Of a DNA stretch of 64,000 nt, positions 55,230-64,000 are shown piece after piece. Below the pieces are notes generated by a model. That model saw only the letters and a program-made list of their open reading frames with translations, did not search any database and had not been told where the DNA came from. Every line of letters begins with the position of its first letter. The first letter of the stretch is position 1. The position numbers and the translations under genes are program-made. This DNA comes from JAJPKK01 sp963802745 (GTDB lineage Bacteria; Pseudomonadota; Alphaproteobacteria; Rhizobiales; Xanthobacteraceae): positions 1 through 64,000 of the forward strand of contig CAWDKL010000025.1 in NCBI GenBank assembly GCA_963802745.1, given 5' to 3'.

Positions 55230-58200
55230 ATGAGCACTCTCGAACCACATTCATCGACTAAATCCTTCCGTGCGACCAATCCGGATGATTTGCTGACCAC
55301 AGAACGTCCCGCCGTGCAAGTCATCTTAAAGAATTTTGCCGAAATAGCTGCTCAAGCTCTGCAGCCATCGAACCAAGCCGACACTCAGAATTTTGATGTA
55401 CTTCGACCTCACCATGTTTTCTGCATCGATGGCGGACGAGGTGCCGGAAAGACATATACTCTACTTACAATCCAGTATGCTCTGGAACAGTTGTCAAGTC
55501 TAGTACGCCAAGATCATCTGATATCCGACGATTGGAAGAAATTCTTTTCTGATCCCGCCGTGCTTGACAACCGCCTCCTATCCGTTTTACGTGACTCTCG
55601 CCGTACTAGGCCCTCCTTGGCCCATGTTCTAAAACTTATCTTTCCCGGAGACATGGTGACTGGTGAATCTTTAATGGAGATGATTTTTGCGGCGATGATA
55701 GATAAAATCGACGGCACGATAAATGATCCACAAAACTCGAGTGCAGCACAACGCAAGCTACAATCCGAGGGAGAAAAGATAAAGAATGAGCTTTGCGGTA
55801 ACGTCGAACGTGGGTGGTATTTTGCAAGACGGTTTGGTATCGATGCCATTATTCGCGATAGTATCGACTATCCCAATCTTGTTGAGCGTTTCGAGCAAGA
55901 GTCCCGGCTATCATCTAACCAAATCAATGCTTGGCGAGCATTCGTCAACAAATACATCGATTACCACGGAGCCGCGGCGCTTGTGGTCCTCCTTGATGAT
56001 TCTGATGTTCACCCAGAATTGACCCAAGATATTTTGCATTCGATACGGATGTTTCTTAACCACCCCCGAATTATAACTGTCCTCGCCGGTAATATCAGAT
56101 CGATGCGAAATTCCCTTCTCCATCTTGCAATGCAACGGCTGGAACCATCCATCAGAGCGGTGCAGGGCGTTGACGAAGGACAAATCGCGGTCGAATGGCG
56201 TAAAGGCGAATTGAAGGCAATCGAGGATTACCTTGAGAAAATTTTGCCTCCTGCGCGCCGTATCGTGCTGCGGCAACCGGAACTTGGTCGGTCTAGTCGA
56301 ACAACCCAAAAGCTAGACGATAAGCGGACAGATTTTGAAAAACTTAGTGGTTCTGACTTTCTCACTCTTTGTCTGTCGCGGATAGATGCTGCACGCAATG
56401 AATTTCTCGCTGAAAAGTTTGATTTGGCGATAAGACGAGAGTTGGACGCGCGCGATGTTCCCAACGCGGCCCAATCTCGCGCGCTCGAAGAATTCTTGGC
56501 CTGGTGGGTTTTTACTAACCAATACGCCGCTCCTCTTGCACCTCGTTCTGCGAGACAAATTGAAACCTTTCGCGATTTTTTTGCGCCCGAAGGACCGCTC
56601 CAAATATCCGGCCAGGCCGACCCTCTCCCACAATTTCGTACCAAGAAGCGGTTGACTGTAATGCTGCACGACATTCCGGAAAACTACGCGCTGATTCAAA
56701 GCCTTGGCGACCAAGATGCTAACTTGATCTCCTGGCTTCGTCACCAACGCACCAGCTCCGTATGGTCTGGACAGAGACTATTTCGTATCCGAGGTCATGA
56801 ACTGTCCCAGGTCAGTTACTCGTATGATTACATTCGGTATCGTTTAGATGTTGCCATCGCAACCCCCGTTCGCCATAATGCTGACGAATTAGTACCTAGC
56901 GGATTGCTCCCGCGCCTACGGGGGAGGCGACACATGCGAAGATTTTTTCAGCCAGGACAGATGCCCCGGCAACAACGTCGATATGGTGTAGGGCGCTGGG
57001 TTGACCATGCGGCCATTCCGGGAAATTGCATCTATTTTTATGATCTTGCCGCACTCCCTGACATTAGTGTTATCTCCGAAACGGAGGAATCTGAGAGCGA
57101 ACGTCTTCAAAGCGGAGGATGGGAAGCTTCCCTGTCCGGTCGATGGGTTGACTTCCTACAGGACGAGCAAGACGAGCTTTTGCTTCGATATTTTACCGAG
57201 GTCGTTTGCGAGCGCATAAAGTACACCTCTGATGTGCCTTCCGCCAACTTGATATTGGCCTTACATCCGCTGGATATCGGAGAAAAATATACTCGCGCCT
57301 ATGAACAATTTGTTCGAGACGAGTTGTCATCTTTCCGGAAAGATGTTACGGAGGGCATCTGGCGCCTTTCAAGCAGCATTTTGCGCTTCAAGGGTACGTT
57401 TTCTGAATTTGATATAAAATACGATCCTCGTATTAGGGAGCTTACTTCGATTGTCGAGCCTTATTGGGAGCAAACTCAAATAGCACAGCGTGAAGCGCAG
57501 CATTCTCCTGAAGGATCAGCGCACTCGACGCGGAGCGGCGGCGTCCAGGACCGAAGCGCAGAGCCCGGACAGCACGCGCAGGGCGGCGACGAGCAGAGCA
57601 AAGGGCGGGAACTGGCGCAACCGGCCCAAAAAACGCCTCTGACGGCCGTCGAGCAAACTAGCAACACGATGCGCATGATCGCTCTGTACGGGGCATTGGT
57701 CACGGATATTCGCCGTGCTTGGCACGCGATACGGATTCATAATATCCATCCAGGATGGATGGAAAGCGGCCGCGCAGTCGACCCGGTGCGAGAGCAGCAG
57801 CGAATTTCGTTTGCCGTGATCGACAGTCAAAGTCATATGCCTTTCTATTCGCGGAAAGATATCGAACGCCGCATATTATTTCGGCCGTTGACGTGGTTAG
57901 AAAATATGAAAGCTTGTTTTTCTCAACATCATTACTTAGAGGCATTTGAAAAGGCTTGTGATCTAATTCCCAAAGAATCAAATGTCAATGACGACAAGGT
58001 GAAAGCACTTAAAACTGATATCGATTGCTTGTTCTCGGCGGTGGCTACAGTTGACTCCTCGGCCAAGGGAGAGTTGGATGATTACAAAAAGTGGATGAAA
58101 ACTTTAAGATCTGTTGGCCGTATTACTTGCTCGAACTGGCCTTATTATGGCGCCGAAAGTACAAGTTTTTTGAAGCCTGTTCAAAAACAATTTGAGGAAC

Positions 58201-58955
58201 TTATAGTTTCCGACCCGATGTTACGATTGGATGTTTCTGCGCGAGAGCGAGGCGACCAAAGTAAGGATCAGCCGGCCTACGCGATGCGCCGCCGCCATGC
58301 GCGAGAGGCCCGAAAGCTGATATGGTTACTCTTGGGCCTGGCTCCAAGTTTTCCAGCGATTATTCATAGCCAGATAATGGCTGCGATTTACGAAGCTGAG
58401 TCGCAATATCGAGCAGCAAAAGTCAACGATAATCTTTTAAAGGTATACAATGATTCGATCATGGAGATACACGAATGGGGCAAACTGATTGGGACGTTGG
58501 CGCTTTTGGTGCGATATATTAAAGTGAATTGTTTGCATTTATTTGCGAAGTTATTTATAAAGCAGTTGCTTGCGGTTCATAATTCGTGTGAATGTGTTCA
58601 GTTTATTGAGCACTGTGGGCTCGGTAAGTTAGAAGCTGCGGGTGCGCGTAAAAAATTGGAAGAACTACAAACGATTTTCGGGGAAGCGATTGCTGAACAT
58701 TTGGCCATTATGCCAGATGTAGCCCCGGAAACGTTGTTTGGGGAACACTGGATGAAGGATTTGATTTACACTAGGGAGATTATGTCACGACTTGGTTTCT
58801 CAAATGTTGGCGAACCTGACGTTGACCCGAAAGATGTGCGGGGTATGTTTGGAGAGATTGAGCAATGGTTATGGGCGACAAACCGTTGTTTGCGAAAGTT
58901 GAGAGCGACTATTGTGGATGACGTAGAAAAGCAATACAACATTAAACTTTCGTGA
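55230..58955 (+). CDS. rdrA: RADAR ATPase RdrA-like protein
   Basis: 1241 residues; start ATG with GAGGAG 7 bases upstream. A P-loop NTPase domain is at the N-terminus: Walker A GGRGAGKT at residues 68-75 and Walker B LVVLLDDSD at 251-259, followed by ITVLAGNIR, which fits a sensor-1 strand. The remainder is a large mostly helical region. In the known RADAR system a large AAA+ ATPase assembles with an adenosine deaminase and drives adenosine editing during phage infection. This protein is longer than RdrA proteins I know (about 900). Part of the excess is a Gly/Gln/Ser-rich, GC-rich segment at residues 751-811. The gene is adjacent to rdrB (72-base gap), which is the main reason for the name. 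Confidence 0.8.
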   Translation: MSTLEPHSSTKSFRATNPDDLLTTERPAVQVILKNFAEIAAQALQPSNQADTQNFDVLRPHHVFCIDGGRGAGKTYTLLTIQYALEQLSSLVRQDHLISDDWKKFFSDPAVLDNRLLSVLRDSRRTRPSLAHVLKLIFPGDMVTGESLMEMIFAAMIDKIDGTINDPQNSSAAQRKLQSEGEKIKNELCGNVERGWYFARRFGIDAIIRDSIDYPNLVERFEQESRLSSNQINAWRAFVNKYIDYHGAAALVVLLDDSDVHPELTQDILHSIRMFLNHPRIITVLAGNIRSMRNSLLHLAMQRLEPSIRAVQGVDEGQIAVEWRKGELKAIEDYLEKILPPARRIVLRQPELGRSSRTTQKLDDKRTDFEKLSGSDFLTLCLSRIDAARNEFLAEKFDLAIRRELDARDVPNAAQSRALEEFLAWWVFTNQYAAPLAPRSARQIETFRDFFAPEGPLQISGQADPLPQFRTKKRLTVMLHDIPENYALIQSLGDQDANLISWLRHQRTSSVWSGQRLFRIRGHELSQVSYSYDYIRYRLDVAIATPVRHNADELVPSGLLPRLRGRRHMRRFFQPGQMPRQQRRYGVGRWVDHAAIPGNCIYFYDLAALPDISVISETEESESERLQSGGWEASLSGRWVDFLQDEQDELLLRYFTEVVCERIKYTSDVPSANLILALHPLDIGEKYTRAYEQFVRDELSSFRKDVTEGIWRLSSSILRFKGTFSEFDIKYDPRIRELTSIVEPYWEQTQIAQREAQHSPEGSAHSTRSGGVQDRSAEPGQHAQGGDEQSKGRELAQPAQKTPLTAVEQTSNTMRMIALYGALVTDIRRAWHAIRIHNIHPGWMESGRAVDPVREQQRISFAVIDSQSHMPFYSRKDIERRILFRPLTWLENMKACFSQHHYLEAFEKACDLIPKESNVNDDKVKALKTDIDCLFSAVATVDSSAKGELDDYKKWMKTLRSVGRITCSNWPYYGAESTSFLKPVQKQFEELIVSDPMLRLDVSARERGDQSKDQPAYAMRRRHAREARKLIWLLLGLAPSFPAIIHSQIMAAIYEAESQYRAAKVNDNLLKVYNDSIMEIHEWGKLIGTLALLVRYIKVNCLHLFAKLFIKQLLAVHNSCECVQFIEHCGLGKLEAAGARKKLEELQTIFGEAIAEHLAIMPDVAPETLFGEHWMKDLIYTREIMSRLGFSNVGEPDVDPKDVRGMFGEIEQWLWATNRCLRKLRATIVDDVEKQYNIKLS

Positions 58956-59027
58956 AGCGTGGTGCCCGCGGGTCGCCATGAGATGGAAGTCAATGACTAA
59001 GCTCAGCCGGCCTGTTTCAAGAGGGTT

Positions 59028-61409
59028 ATGTCCGTGACTAGGATGAGACAGATATCCAAATCGTTTTCCGTTCTTTTGGCTAAGGCTTTAATCTTGTGGG
59101 ACGAGCGGGTATTGTCTCACTTGGTGTCTTTTAAGCGCGGAACACGTATTGATGGTTTTCATGAATACTTTTATAGGACTTTTCATAGCGAATCTGCTTA
59201 TATATCAAGAGCTGATTTTGACGCTGCCATGCTATGCTTTGTTCAAGAAAAGCCGAGGCTAATAGACTGGTATGTTGAGCTTTTAACTTCGATTAGCTCT
59301 GGCATACTCTGGCATGATAAGCAACCAATTATCTCGCCGAGGTATATAAATACCTGGGAGGCGCTTTGTGGCGATTTTGATCCGGACGCGTTGTTGACGC
59401 TGGATCTCGTTATAGCGCACGGAACAGAAAACTGTATTCGACATATTGACGAGCTAACCAATTGGAAGACGATTGCTTATGTCGGGGACAATGAATTGGC
59501 TCAACTGTGGAAGCGAGGGATATCCGACTTGCATGTGCACGTCGGGGGCGCGCGCTTTCCACAAATGGCTTGGCAGGAGCTGTTGTCGCGGGAGTCCGCT
59601 GCTGCACTTTTTAAGGAGTTGCGCAGTATATATAGGCGTGAGGGTTATGATCTTAAGCTGGATCAGGAATTATGTCATTTGAGGCGGCGGATACTCCTTG
59701 ACCATGCGGAAGAGACTACAACCGATTGCGATTTGGTTTCTCCCGTGCAGGGAGAATGGTGGCGTTGGTCGGAAGAAATATTGGCGCAGGAACGACGGAT
59801 GCTCGCTTCCGCTTGGCGAACGGCTCTTGGCAGCGGCAAAAATGCTGAGGACATTACGAATGAATTGGACATTTACCTTTCTGCGAAACATCGGTTTTTT
59901 CGATTGTCACGACAGCGGACGTTTGGCGCCGAGCCCGGCTTGCGTTATTTTTCAGCTCGGCATTTCCGCGCGCTGGAAAGCCGCGATCCTCGACATCGGT
60001 GGCGTGTAGGATCAAGCACGGCAAATTATGGTTCGAGCGTCAGGCTTAGAATGCTGCCATTCGGAGATGCCTGCCAGCAATTGCTCGAAAGTCCGCACTT
60101 GCTGCGGTTAGAGTTGCGGATCAAGCCTTTTGATACAGCAAGGGATTATCTCTTCTTCTTCCAGCAGTGGGAGACGCTTGTCGAGAGGCTTCGGAGTGCC
60201 CATGGGCGAATTCCGGACATTCGATTTGCAGTTCATTTCCACCGGACGCGGCAACATCACTGGAATAAGCTCAAAGTGCTGGATCGCCAAACTGCGGCGT
60301 TGCGCGTTGCGCTTGCCAGCAGGAACGCCGATCATCGTCGGTGGATGTCAGCGCTTGCGCGGATCGACATCGCGGGGGAAGAGCGGGACAATCCCGCAGC
60401 GCTGTTTGGAACTCATCTGCGTCTATTGCGGAATGACCGGGATGCTATGTCATACTTGGAGTCCCTCAACCCCAATGACCAGCTTTCTTCTGGACTGGAG
60501 CAATGGATTGGGCTTAGGAAACGTCGCATTCATAGAGCGTCTCCCAGTTCGAATAGATTGGGTCTTACGATTCACGCTGGCGAGGATTTTGCAGACGTTC
60601 TGGAGGGATTGTATCAGATAGGCGCAGCGCTGGAGGTGTGCGGGCTGGGATCGGGAGATGGGCTCGGCCACGGTTTGGCGTTGGTCACGTCGCCTGAGAG
60701 CTTTGATAAGCGAGTTGGCGAGTTTAGAATGATGTCCGTGGGGATGGCCCACGACAGCGTTTGTTGGCTGTATCAATTTGTACAGGGGCAATGCAGTGGT
60801 GAGTTGAGAAATGAATATAATCAGCTGTTGTTGATGATGATATCTGATACTGCGGATATGATATATGTCGGATTGCCAATTGACGTGAGGAAGATAAATG
60901 CTGAAGATCACGTTTGGGTATGGCGTAAAACCGTGATGCCGTTTGTGCAATCGATTGGGAGGGCTGATATTCAGCACCCATTGTTGAATATGAGCAGAAC
61001 GGAAGTGGCCCTGCGTAACAGAGGGGAAGCGATGTCGGTCGATTCGCGGCGTCGCGACATCAGGGAATTGGTTCTATGTGTGCAGAGTGAGTTATTGGGG
61101 CGAATTCGCGAAAGAGGAGTGATCGTTGAATTAAACCCGGCGTCCAATCTTCGCATATCCGGTGCCGGTTCTCTGGCCACGTTGCCAACGACCCAACTTT
61201 TTAAAGAGGTTGGGCATGGTCTTTTGGCGTGCATTAATACGGATGACCCTGGGGTGTTTACGAGCTGCATTGAGAATGAATACGCAATGCTGCTGCAGGG
61301 CGCAATCGATAGTGACGTTAGTGAAGGCGAAGCGCGTGCTTGGTTAGAACGTGTTCGACAGATTGGAAATGATCTTGTGTATTGGCCTTCACGCGAAGGA
61401 AATCTATAA
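59028..61409 (+). CDS. rdrB: RADAR adenosine deaminase RdrB-like protein
   Basis: 793 residues, the normal RdrB size; ATG preceded by GAGGG. The adenosine-deaminase zinc site is complete and in order: HVH at residues 169-171 (SDLHVHVGGARF), the catalytic HAGED at 516-520, GLGHG with His548, NPASNLRISG, and TDDP at 738-741. The first 160 residues are an extra N-terminal region, as in RdrB. Ordinary adenosine deaminases are about 340 residues, so size and partner gene exclude a housekeeping role. Expected activity: deamination of adenosine in RNA or ATP when activated with RdrA. No third accessory gene (RdrC/D type) is present. Confidence 0.88.
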   Translation: MSVTRMRQISKSFSVLLAKALILWDERVLSHLVSFKRGTRIDGFHEYFYRTFHSESAYISRADFDAAMLCFVQEKPRLIDWYVELLTSISSGILWHDKQPIISPRYINTWEALCGDFDPDALLTLDLVIAHGTENCIRHIDELTNWKTIAYVGDNELAQLWKRGISDLHVHVGGARFPQMAWQELLSRESAAALFKELRSIYRREGYDLKLDQELCHLRRRILLDHAEETTTDCDLVSPVQGEWWRWSEEILAQERRMLASAWRTALGSGKNAEDITNELDIYLSAKHRFFRLSRQRTFGAEPGLRYFSARHFRALESRDPRHRWRVGSSTANYGSSVRLRMLPFGDACQQLLESPHLLRLELRIKPFDTARDYLFFFQQWETLVERLRSAHGRIPDIRFAVHFHRTRQHHWNKLKVLDRQTAALRVALASRNADHRRWMSALARIDIAGEERDNPAALFGTHLRLLRNDRDAMSYLESLNPNDQLSSGLEQWIGLRKRRIHRASPSSNRLGLTIHAGEDFADVLEGLYQIGAALEVCGLGSGDGLGHGLALVTSPESFDKRVGEFRMMSVGMAHDSVCWLYQFVQGQCSGELRNEYNQLLLMMISDTADMIYVGLPIDVRKINAEDHVWVWRKTVMPFVQSIGRADIQHPLLNMSRTEVALRNRGEAMSVDSRRRDIRELVLCVQSELLGRIRERGVIVELNPASNLRISGAGSLATLPTTQLFKEVGHGLLACINTDDPGVFTSCIENEYAMLLQGAIDSDVSEGEARAWLERVRQIGNDLVYWPSREGNL

Positions 61410-61508
61410 ACGCAACAAATGGATTACCTAAATGCAACAACTATGCACTAGAGAGTGTCTGGGAGCGTGTCGGAAAATCTACGATTGGGTCTTGTCAGAA
61501 TAATAAAT

Positions 61509-62985
61509 TCACCCGCAGAGTAACATTGCCAACGGATTTTCCATATAAGTCTTGAACGCACCGATGAGTTCGGTACCGACGAAGCCGTCTACGGCGCGAT
61601 GGTCGCAGGACAGCGTCACGTTCATCTGGGTGGCGATCGCTAGTTGGCCATTGCGCACGACGGCGCGCTGCTCCCCGGCCCCGACCGCCAAAATGGTCAA
61701 CTGCGGCGGGTTGATGACGGCGGTAAACTCCTCGATGCCGTACATGCCGAGATTGGAAATGGCCGAAGCGCCGCCCTGATATTCCTCCGGCCGGAGTTTG
61801 CGGGCGCGGCCGCGGGTGGCAAAATCTTTCATCTCGCGGGAGATCGCGGTGATCGATTTGGTCTCGGCGCTGCGCACGATCGGTGTGATCAGCCCGCCGG
61901 GCATCGCCACCGCGACACCGATATCGGCGTGCTTGTGCCGGAGCATGGCGGCTTCGGTCCAGGTGACGTTGGCCTCAGGGATTTTGATCAAGGCCATCCC
62001 CAGCGCCTTGATGACGAAATCGTTCACCGACACTTTCCAGGCCGGCTTGCCGTCCGCGCCCGTCGGGGCGGCGGCATTGATCTCCTCGCGGGCGGCGAGC
62101 AGCTTGTCGATGGTGCACGAGACGGTCAGATAGTAATGCGGGATCGCCTGCTTCGCCAGTGTCAGGCGCTGGGCGATGATTTTTCGCATATTGTCGTGCG
62201 GCACAAGGTCGTAGGTGCCGGGCTTGAACAGGTCGAGCGTCGCTTTGTCGGAGAGCGCCGGTGCGGGCGCGATGCCCGGCGCTGCCGTTGCGGGTGCCGG
62301 CACCGGGCCGGCCGGCGCACGTAGCGCAGCGCCGCCCGCTTTTGCCGCCTCCACATCGCGGGCGATGATGCGCCCATGCGGGCCGCTGCCGGCGATTTGA
62401 TCGATATCGATGCCGGCGGCCTTGGCGAGGCGGCGCGCCAGCGGCGACGCGAACACGCGCCCGGCATGGCCGTTGGAGCCTGCGTGGCCGTTGGACCCCA
62501 CCCGGTTCGCTGCGCTCGCCACCCTCCCCGAAGCCGGGGAGGGATGGGTGCCCGCCTCCGCATTGGTGCCTGCGACGTAGGACGGAGAAACGCCGGACGC
62601 TCCACCATCCCTCCCCGGCTTCGGGGAGGGTGGCGCCGAAGGCGCCGGGTGGGGCGAGCCCGCGCCGGGCGCGGACGCGACACTCCGGGAGCGCCAGCAG
62701 GCTTCGCCGCCGCCGCGCGCCACCCGCCGGCTTCGCGTCCTCGCCTTCCGCAGCCAACACCGCGATCGGCTGATTGACCGGGACATCGGCGGTGCCCTCG
62801 GCGACCAAAATCTTGGCGATCACGCCCTCATCGATCGCCTCATATTCCATGGTGGCCTTATCGGTTTCGATTTCGGCCAAAATGTCGCCGGATTTGACCC
62901 GGTCGCCTTCCTTCTTAAGCCACTTGGCCAAATTGCCCTTTTCCATGGTGGGCGACAGTGCGGGCATCAAAATATTGATCGGCAT
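61509..62985 (-). CDS. pdhC: Pyruvate dehydrogenase E2 (dihydrolipoamide acetyltransferase), frameshifted, hybrid 3' end
   Basis: Starts MPINILMPALSPTMEKGNLA with a lipoyl domain whose acceptor Lys is in EIETDKATMEYEA (about residue 43). The frame changes by one base between 62750 and 62540. The second frame carries the subunit-binding domain (FASPLARRLAKAAGIDIDQI, then AGSGPHGRIIARDVEAA) and the catalytic domain with DHRAVDG. As written the lipoyl and catalytic parts are not joined. The linker holds a palindromic repeat pair and a tandem SNGHAG repeat. The C-terminus reads TYMENPLAMLLCG, unlike the detached copy (LYIESPMAMLA). It lies 9 bases after pdhB, and would form an operon with it. Confidence 0.88.
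62522..62630. repeat. Palindromic repeat pair inside the pdhC linker
   Basis: Two inverted units, CCCTCCCC-GAAG-CCGGGGAGGG (62522-62543) and CCCTCCCC-GGCTTC-GGGGAGGG (62609-62630), the same module as at 8865-8999. Read in the catalytic-domain frame they encode APPSPKPGRDGG and HPSPASGRVAS, which look like tolerated linker peptide. Confidence 0.75.
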
Positions 62986-62994
62986 GGATCGGCC

Positions 62995-64000
62995 TCAGCG
63001 GTAGCAAACCGACTTCACGGCGGCGATGACGTCCGCGACCGAAGGCAGCGCCAGTTTTTCGAGATTTGCCGCATAGGGCATCGGCACGTCCTTGCCGGAA
63101 ACCCGCGCAACCGGCGCATCGAGATAGTCGAAGGCCTGTTCCATCAGCCGCGCGGCGATTTCGGCGCCGATGCCGGATTGCTGCCAGCCTTCCTCCACCA
63201 CGACGCAGCGCCCGGTTTTCTGCACCGACCGGATGAGGGTTTCGGTGTCGAGCGGCCGCAGCGTCCGCAGGTCGATGATTTCGGCGCTGATATTGTCCTT
63301 GACGAGTTCTTCGCCGGCCTTGAGCGCATAGGTCATGCCCATCGACCAAGCCACGATCGTCACGTGCTCGCCTTCCCGCGCGATGCGCGCCTTGCCGATC
63401 GGCACCAGAAAATCGTCCAGTTTCGGCACCGGGAACGAATGGCCGTAGAGAATTTCGTTTTCCAAAAACACCACCGGATTGGGATAGCGGATCGCGGATT
63501 TCAGCAATCCCTTGGCATCCGCCGCGGTGTAGGGCGCGATCACCGTGAGGCCCGGTACGTGGGAATACCAGGACGAATAGTCCTGGCTATGCTGGGCGCC
63601 GACGCGGGCGGCAGGGCCGTTCGGGCCGCGGAACACGATGGAGCAGCCCATCTGGCCGCCGGACATGTAGAGCGTCTTGGCGGCGGAATTGATGATGTGA
63701 TCGATTGCCTGCATGGCGAAATTGAAGGTCATGAACTCGACGATCGGCTTGAGCCCGGCAATCGCGGTGCCGACGCCGAGGCCGGCAAAGCCATGCTCGG
63801 TGATCGGCGTGTCGATCACCCGCGCGGCGCCAAATTCCTGCAGCAGCCCTTGGGTGACCTTGTAGGCCCCCTGATACTCGGCGACTTCCTCGCCGATGAC
63901 GAACACGTCGGCATCGCGGCGCATTTCCTCCGCCATGGCGTCGCGCAGCGCCTCGCGCACCGTCATGGTGACCATTTCGGTGCCGGCAGCAAGTTTTGGC
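62995..64000 (-). CDS. pdhB: Pyruvate dehydrogenase E1 beta subunit, 5' end outside the window
   Basis: Frame stays open through the right edge. The residues before the internal Met (PKLAAGTEMVTMTVREALRD) match the linker that joins an N-terminal lipoyl domain to the E1-beta core in Hyphomicrobiales, so a lipoyl domain probably lies beyond base 64000. The core shows FVIGEEVAEYQGAYKVTQGL, DTPITEHGFAGLGVG, GPNGPAARVGAQHSQDYSSW and the C-terminal GKDVPMPYAANLEKLALPSV. With E1 alpha it decarboxylates pyruvate; pdhC follows 9 bases downstream. Confidence 0.93.
   Translation of the reverse strand, partial: PKLAAGTEMVTMTVREALRDAMAEEMRRDADVFVIGEEVAEYQGAYKVTQGLLQEFGAARVIDTPITEHGFAGLGVGTAIAGLKPIVEFMTFNFAMQAIDHIINSAAKTLYMSGGQMGCSIVFRGPNGPAARVGAQHSQDYSSWYSHVPGLTVIAPYTAADAKGLLKSAIRYPNPVVFLENEILYGHSFPVPKLDDFLVPIGKARIAREGEHVTIVAWSMGMTYALKAGEELVKDNISAEIIDLRTLRPLDTETLIRSVQKTGRCVVVEEGWQQSGIGAEIAARLMEQAFDYLDAPVARVSGKDVPMPYAANLEKLALPSVADVIAAVKSVCYR

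Larger units (their letters stand above)
55099..61508 (+). other. RADAR-type defence cassette inserted in pdhC
   Basis: A two-gene block of visibly lower GC than its surroundings, flanked by direct repeats of the pdhC 3' region (54197-55098 and 61509-62425). No integrase, transposase or tRNA is seen. The right border contains GAGCGTGTCGGAAAATCTAC around 61460-61485, which could be an insertion-sequence end but is not matched on the left. Confidence 0.7.

Noticed and set aside
61440..61508. Insertion-sequence end at the right border of the RADAR cassette
   Set aside because: GTGTCTGGGAGCGTGTCGGAAA resembles an IS terminus, but no matching inverted end is seen at the left border and no transposase is present.
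1..64000. CRISPR arrays, rRNA and tRNA genes
   Set aside because: I saw no regularly spaced direct repeats of array type, no rRNA sequence and no convincing tRNA cloverleaf; a covariance-model scan would be decisive.

Overview
The window looks like chromosome of a high-GC alphaproteobacterium of the Hyphomicrobiales (Bradyrhizobium/Xanthobacteraceae-like). This is inferred from a pyruvate dehydrogenase E1-beta/E2 pair of alphaproteobacterial type, an expansion of tripartite-tricarboxylate-transporter (TTT/Bug) substrate-binding proteins, and several dispersed palindromic repeat families of the kind common in that order. Genus cannot be decided from the sequence alone.

Layout. 0-10 kb: a proline-rich membrane protein running off the left edge, DUF202 protein, a dead vapBC remnant, tyrS, a tight anmK / gamma-glutamylcyclotransferase / acylphosphatase / SET operon, an MFS carrier, a thiamine-diphosphate enzyme, arfB and a TumE/TumA toxin-antitoxin pair. 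10-27 kb: a polytopic membrane protein, an outer-membrane barrel protein, a TPR-CHAT protein apparently co-transcribed with two TTT substrate-binding proteins, an LssY-type protein, and an aconitase - MmgE/PrpD - ornithine-cyclodeaminase-like - TTT binding protein operon. 27-36 kb: an accessory stretch with toxin-antitoxin modules, two secreted paralogs, and a decaying cassette of DNA methyltransferase + DUF262 protein + HEPN protein. 36-54 kb: YeiH-type transporter, polysaccharide deacetylase, two Crp-like regulators with shared palindromic operators, two sulfatases around a secreted beta-propeller, small membrane and secreted proteins, a RibD-C-type reductase and an orphan Phd antitoxin. 54-64 kb: pyruvate dehydrogenase genes interrupted by a lower-GC two-gene RADAR-type antiphage cassette (rdrA ATPase, rdrB adenosine deaminase).

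The most striking point is that the RADAR cassette lies between two copies of the 3' part of pdhC (about 0.9 kb, roughly 97% identical by eye). One copy is a detached fragment on the far side of the cassette; the other completes the pdhC reading region and has a different C-terminal tail. This looks like insertion that displaced the original gene end and supplied a replacement.

Many conserved genes (tyrS, pdhC, aconitase, thiamine-diphosphate enzyme, one binding protein, the ornithine-cyclodeaminase homolog) show single-base frameshifts while keeping family-normal total lengths. That pattern suggests indel errors in the sequence for at least some of them, although real decay is likely in the 31-36 kb defence region.
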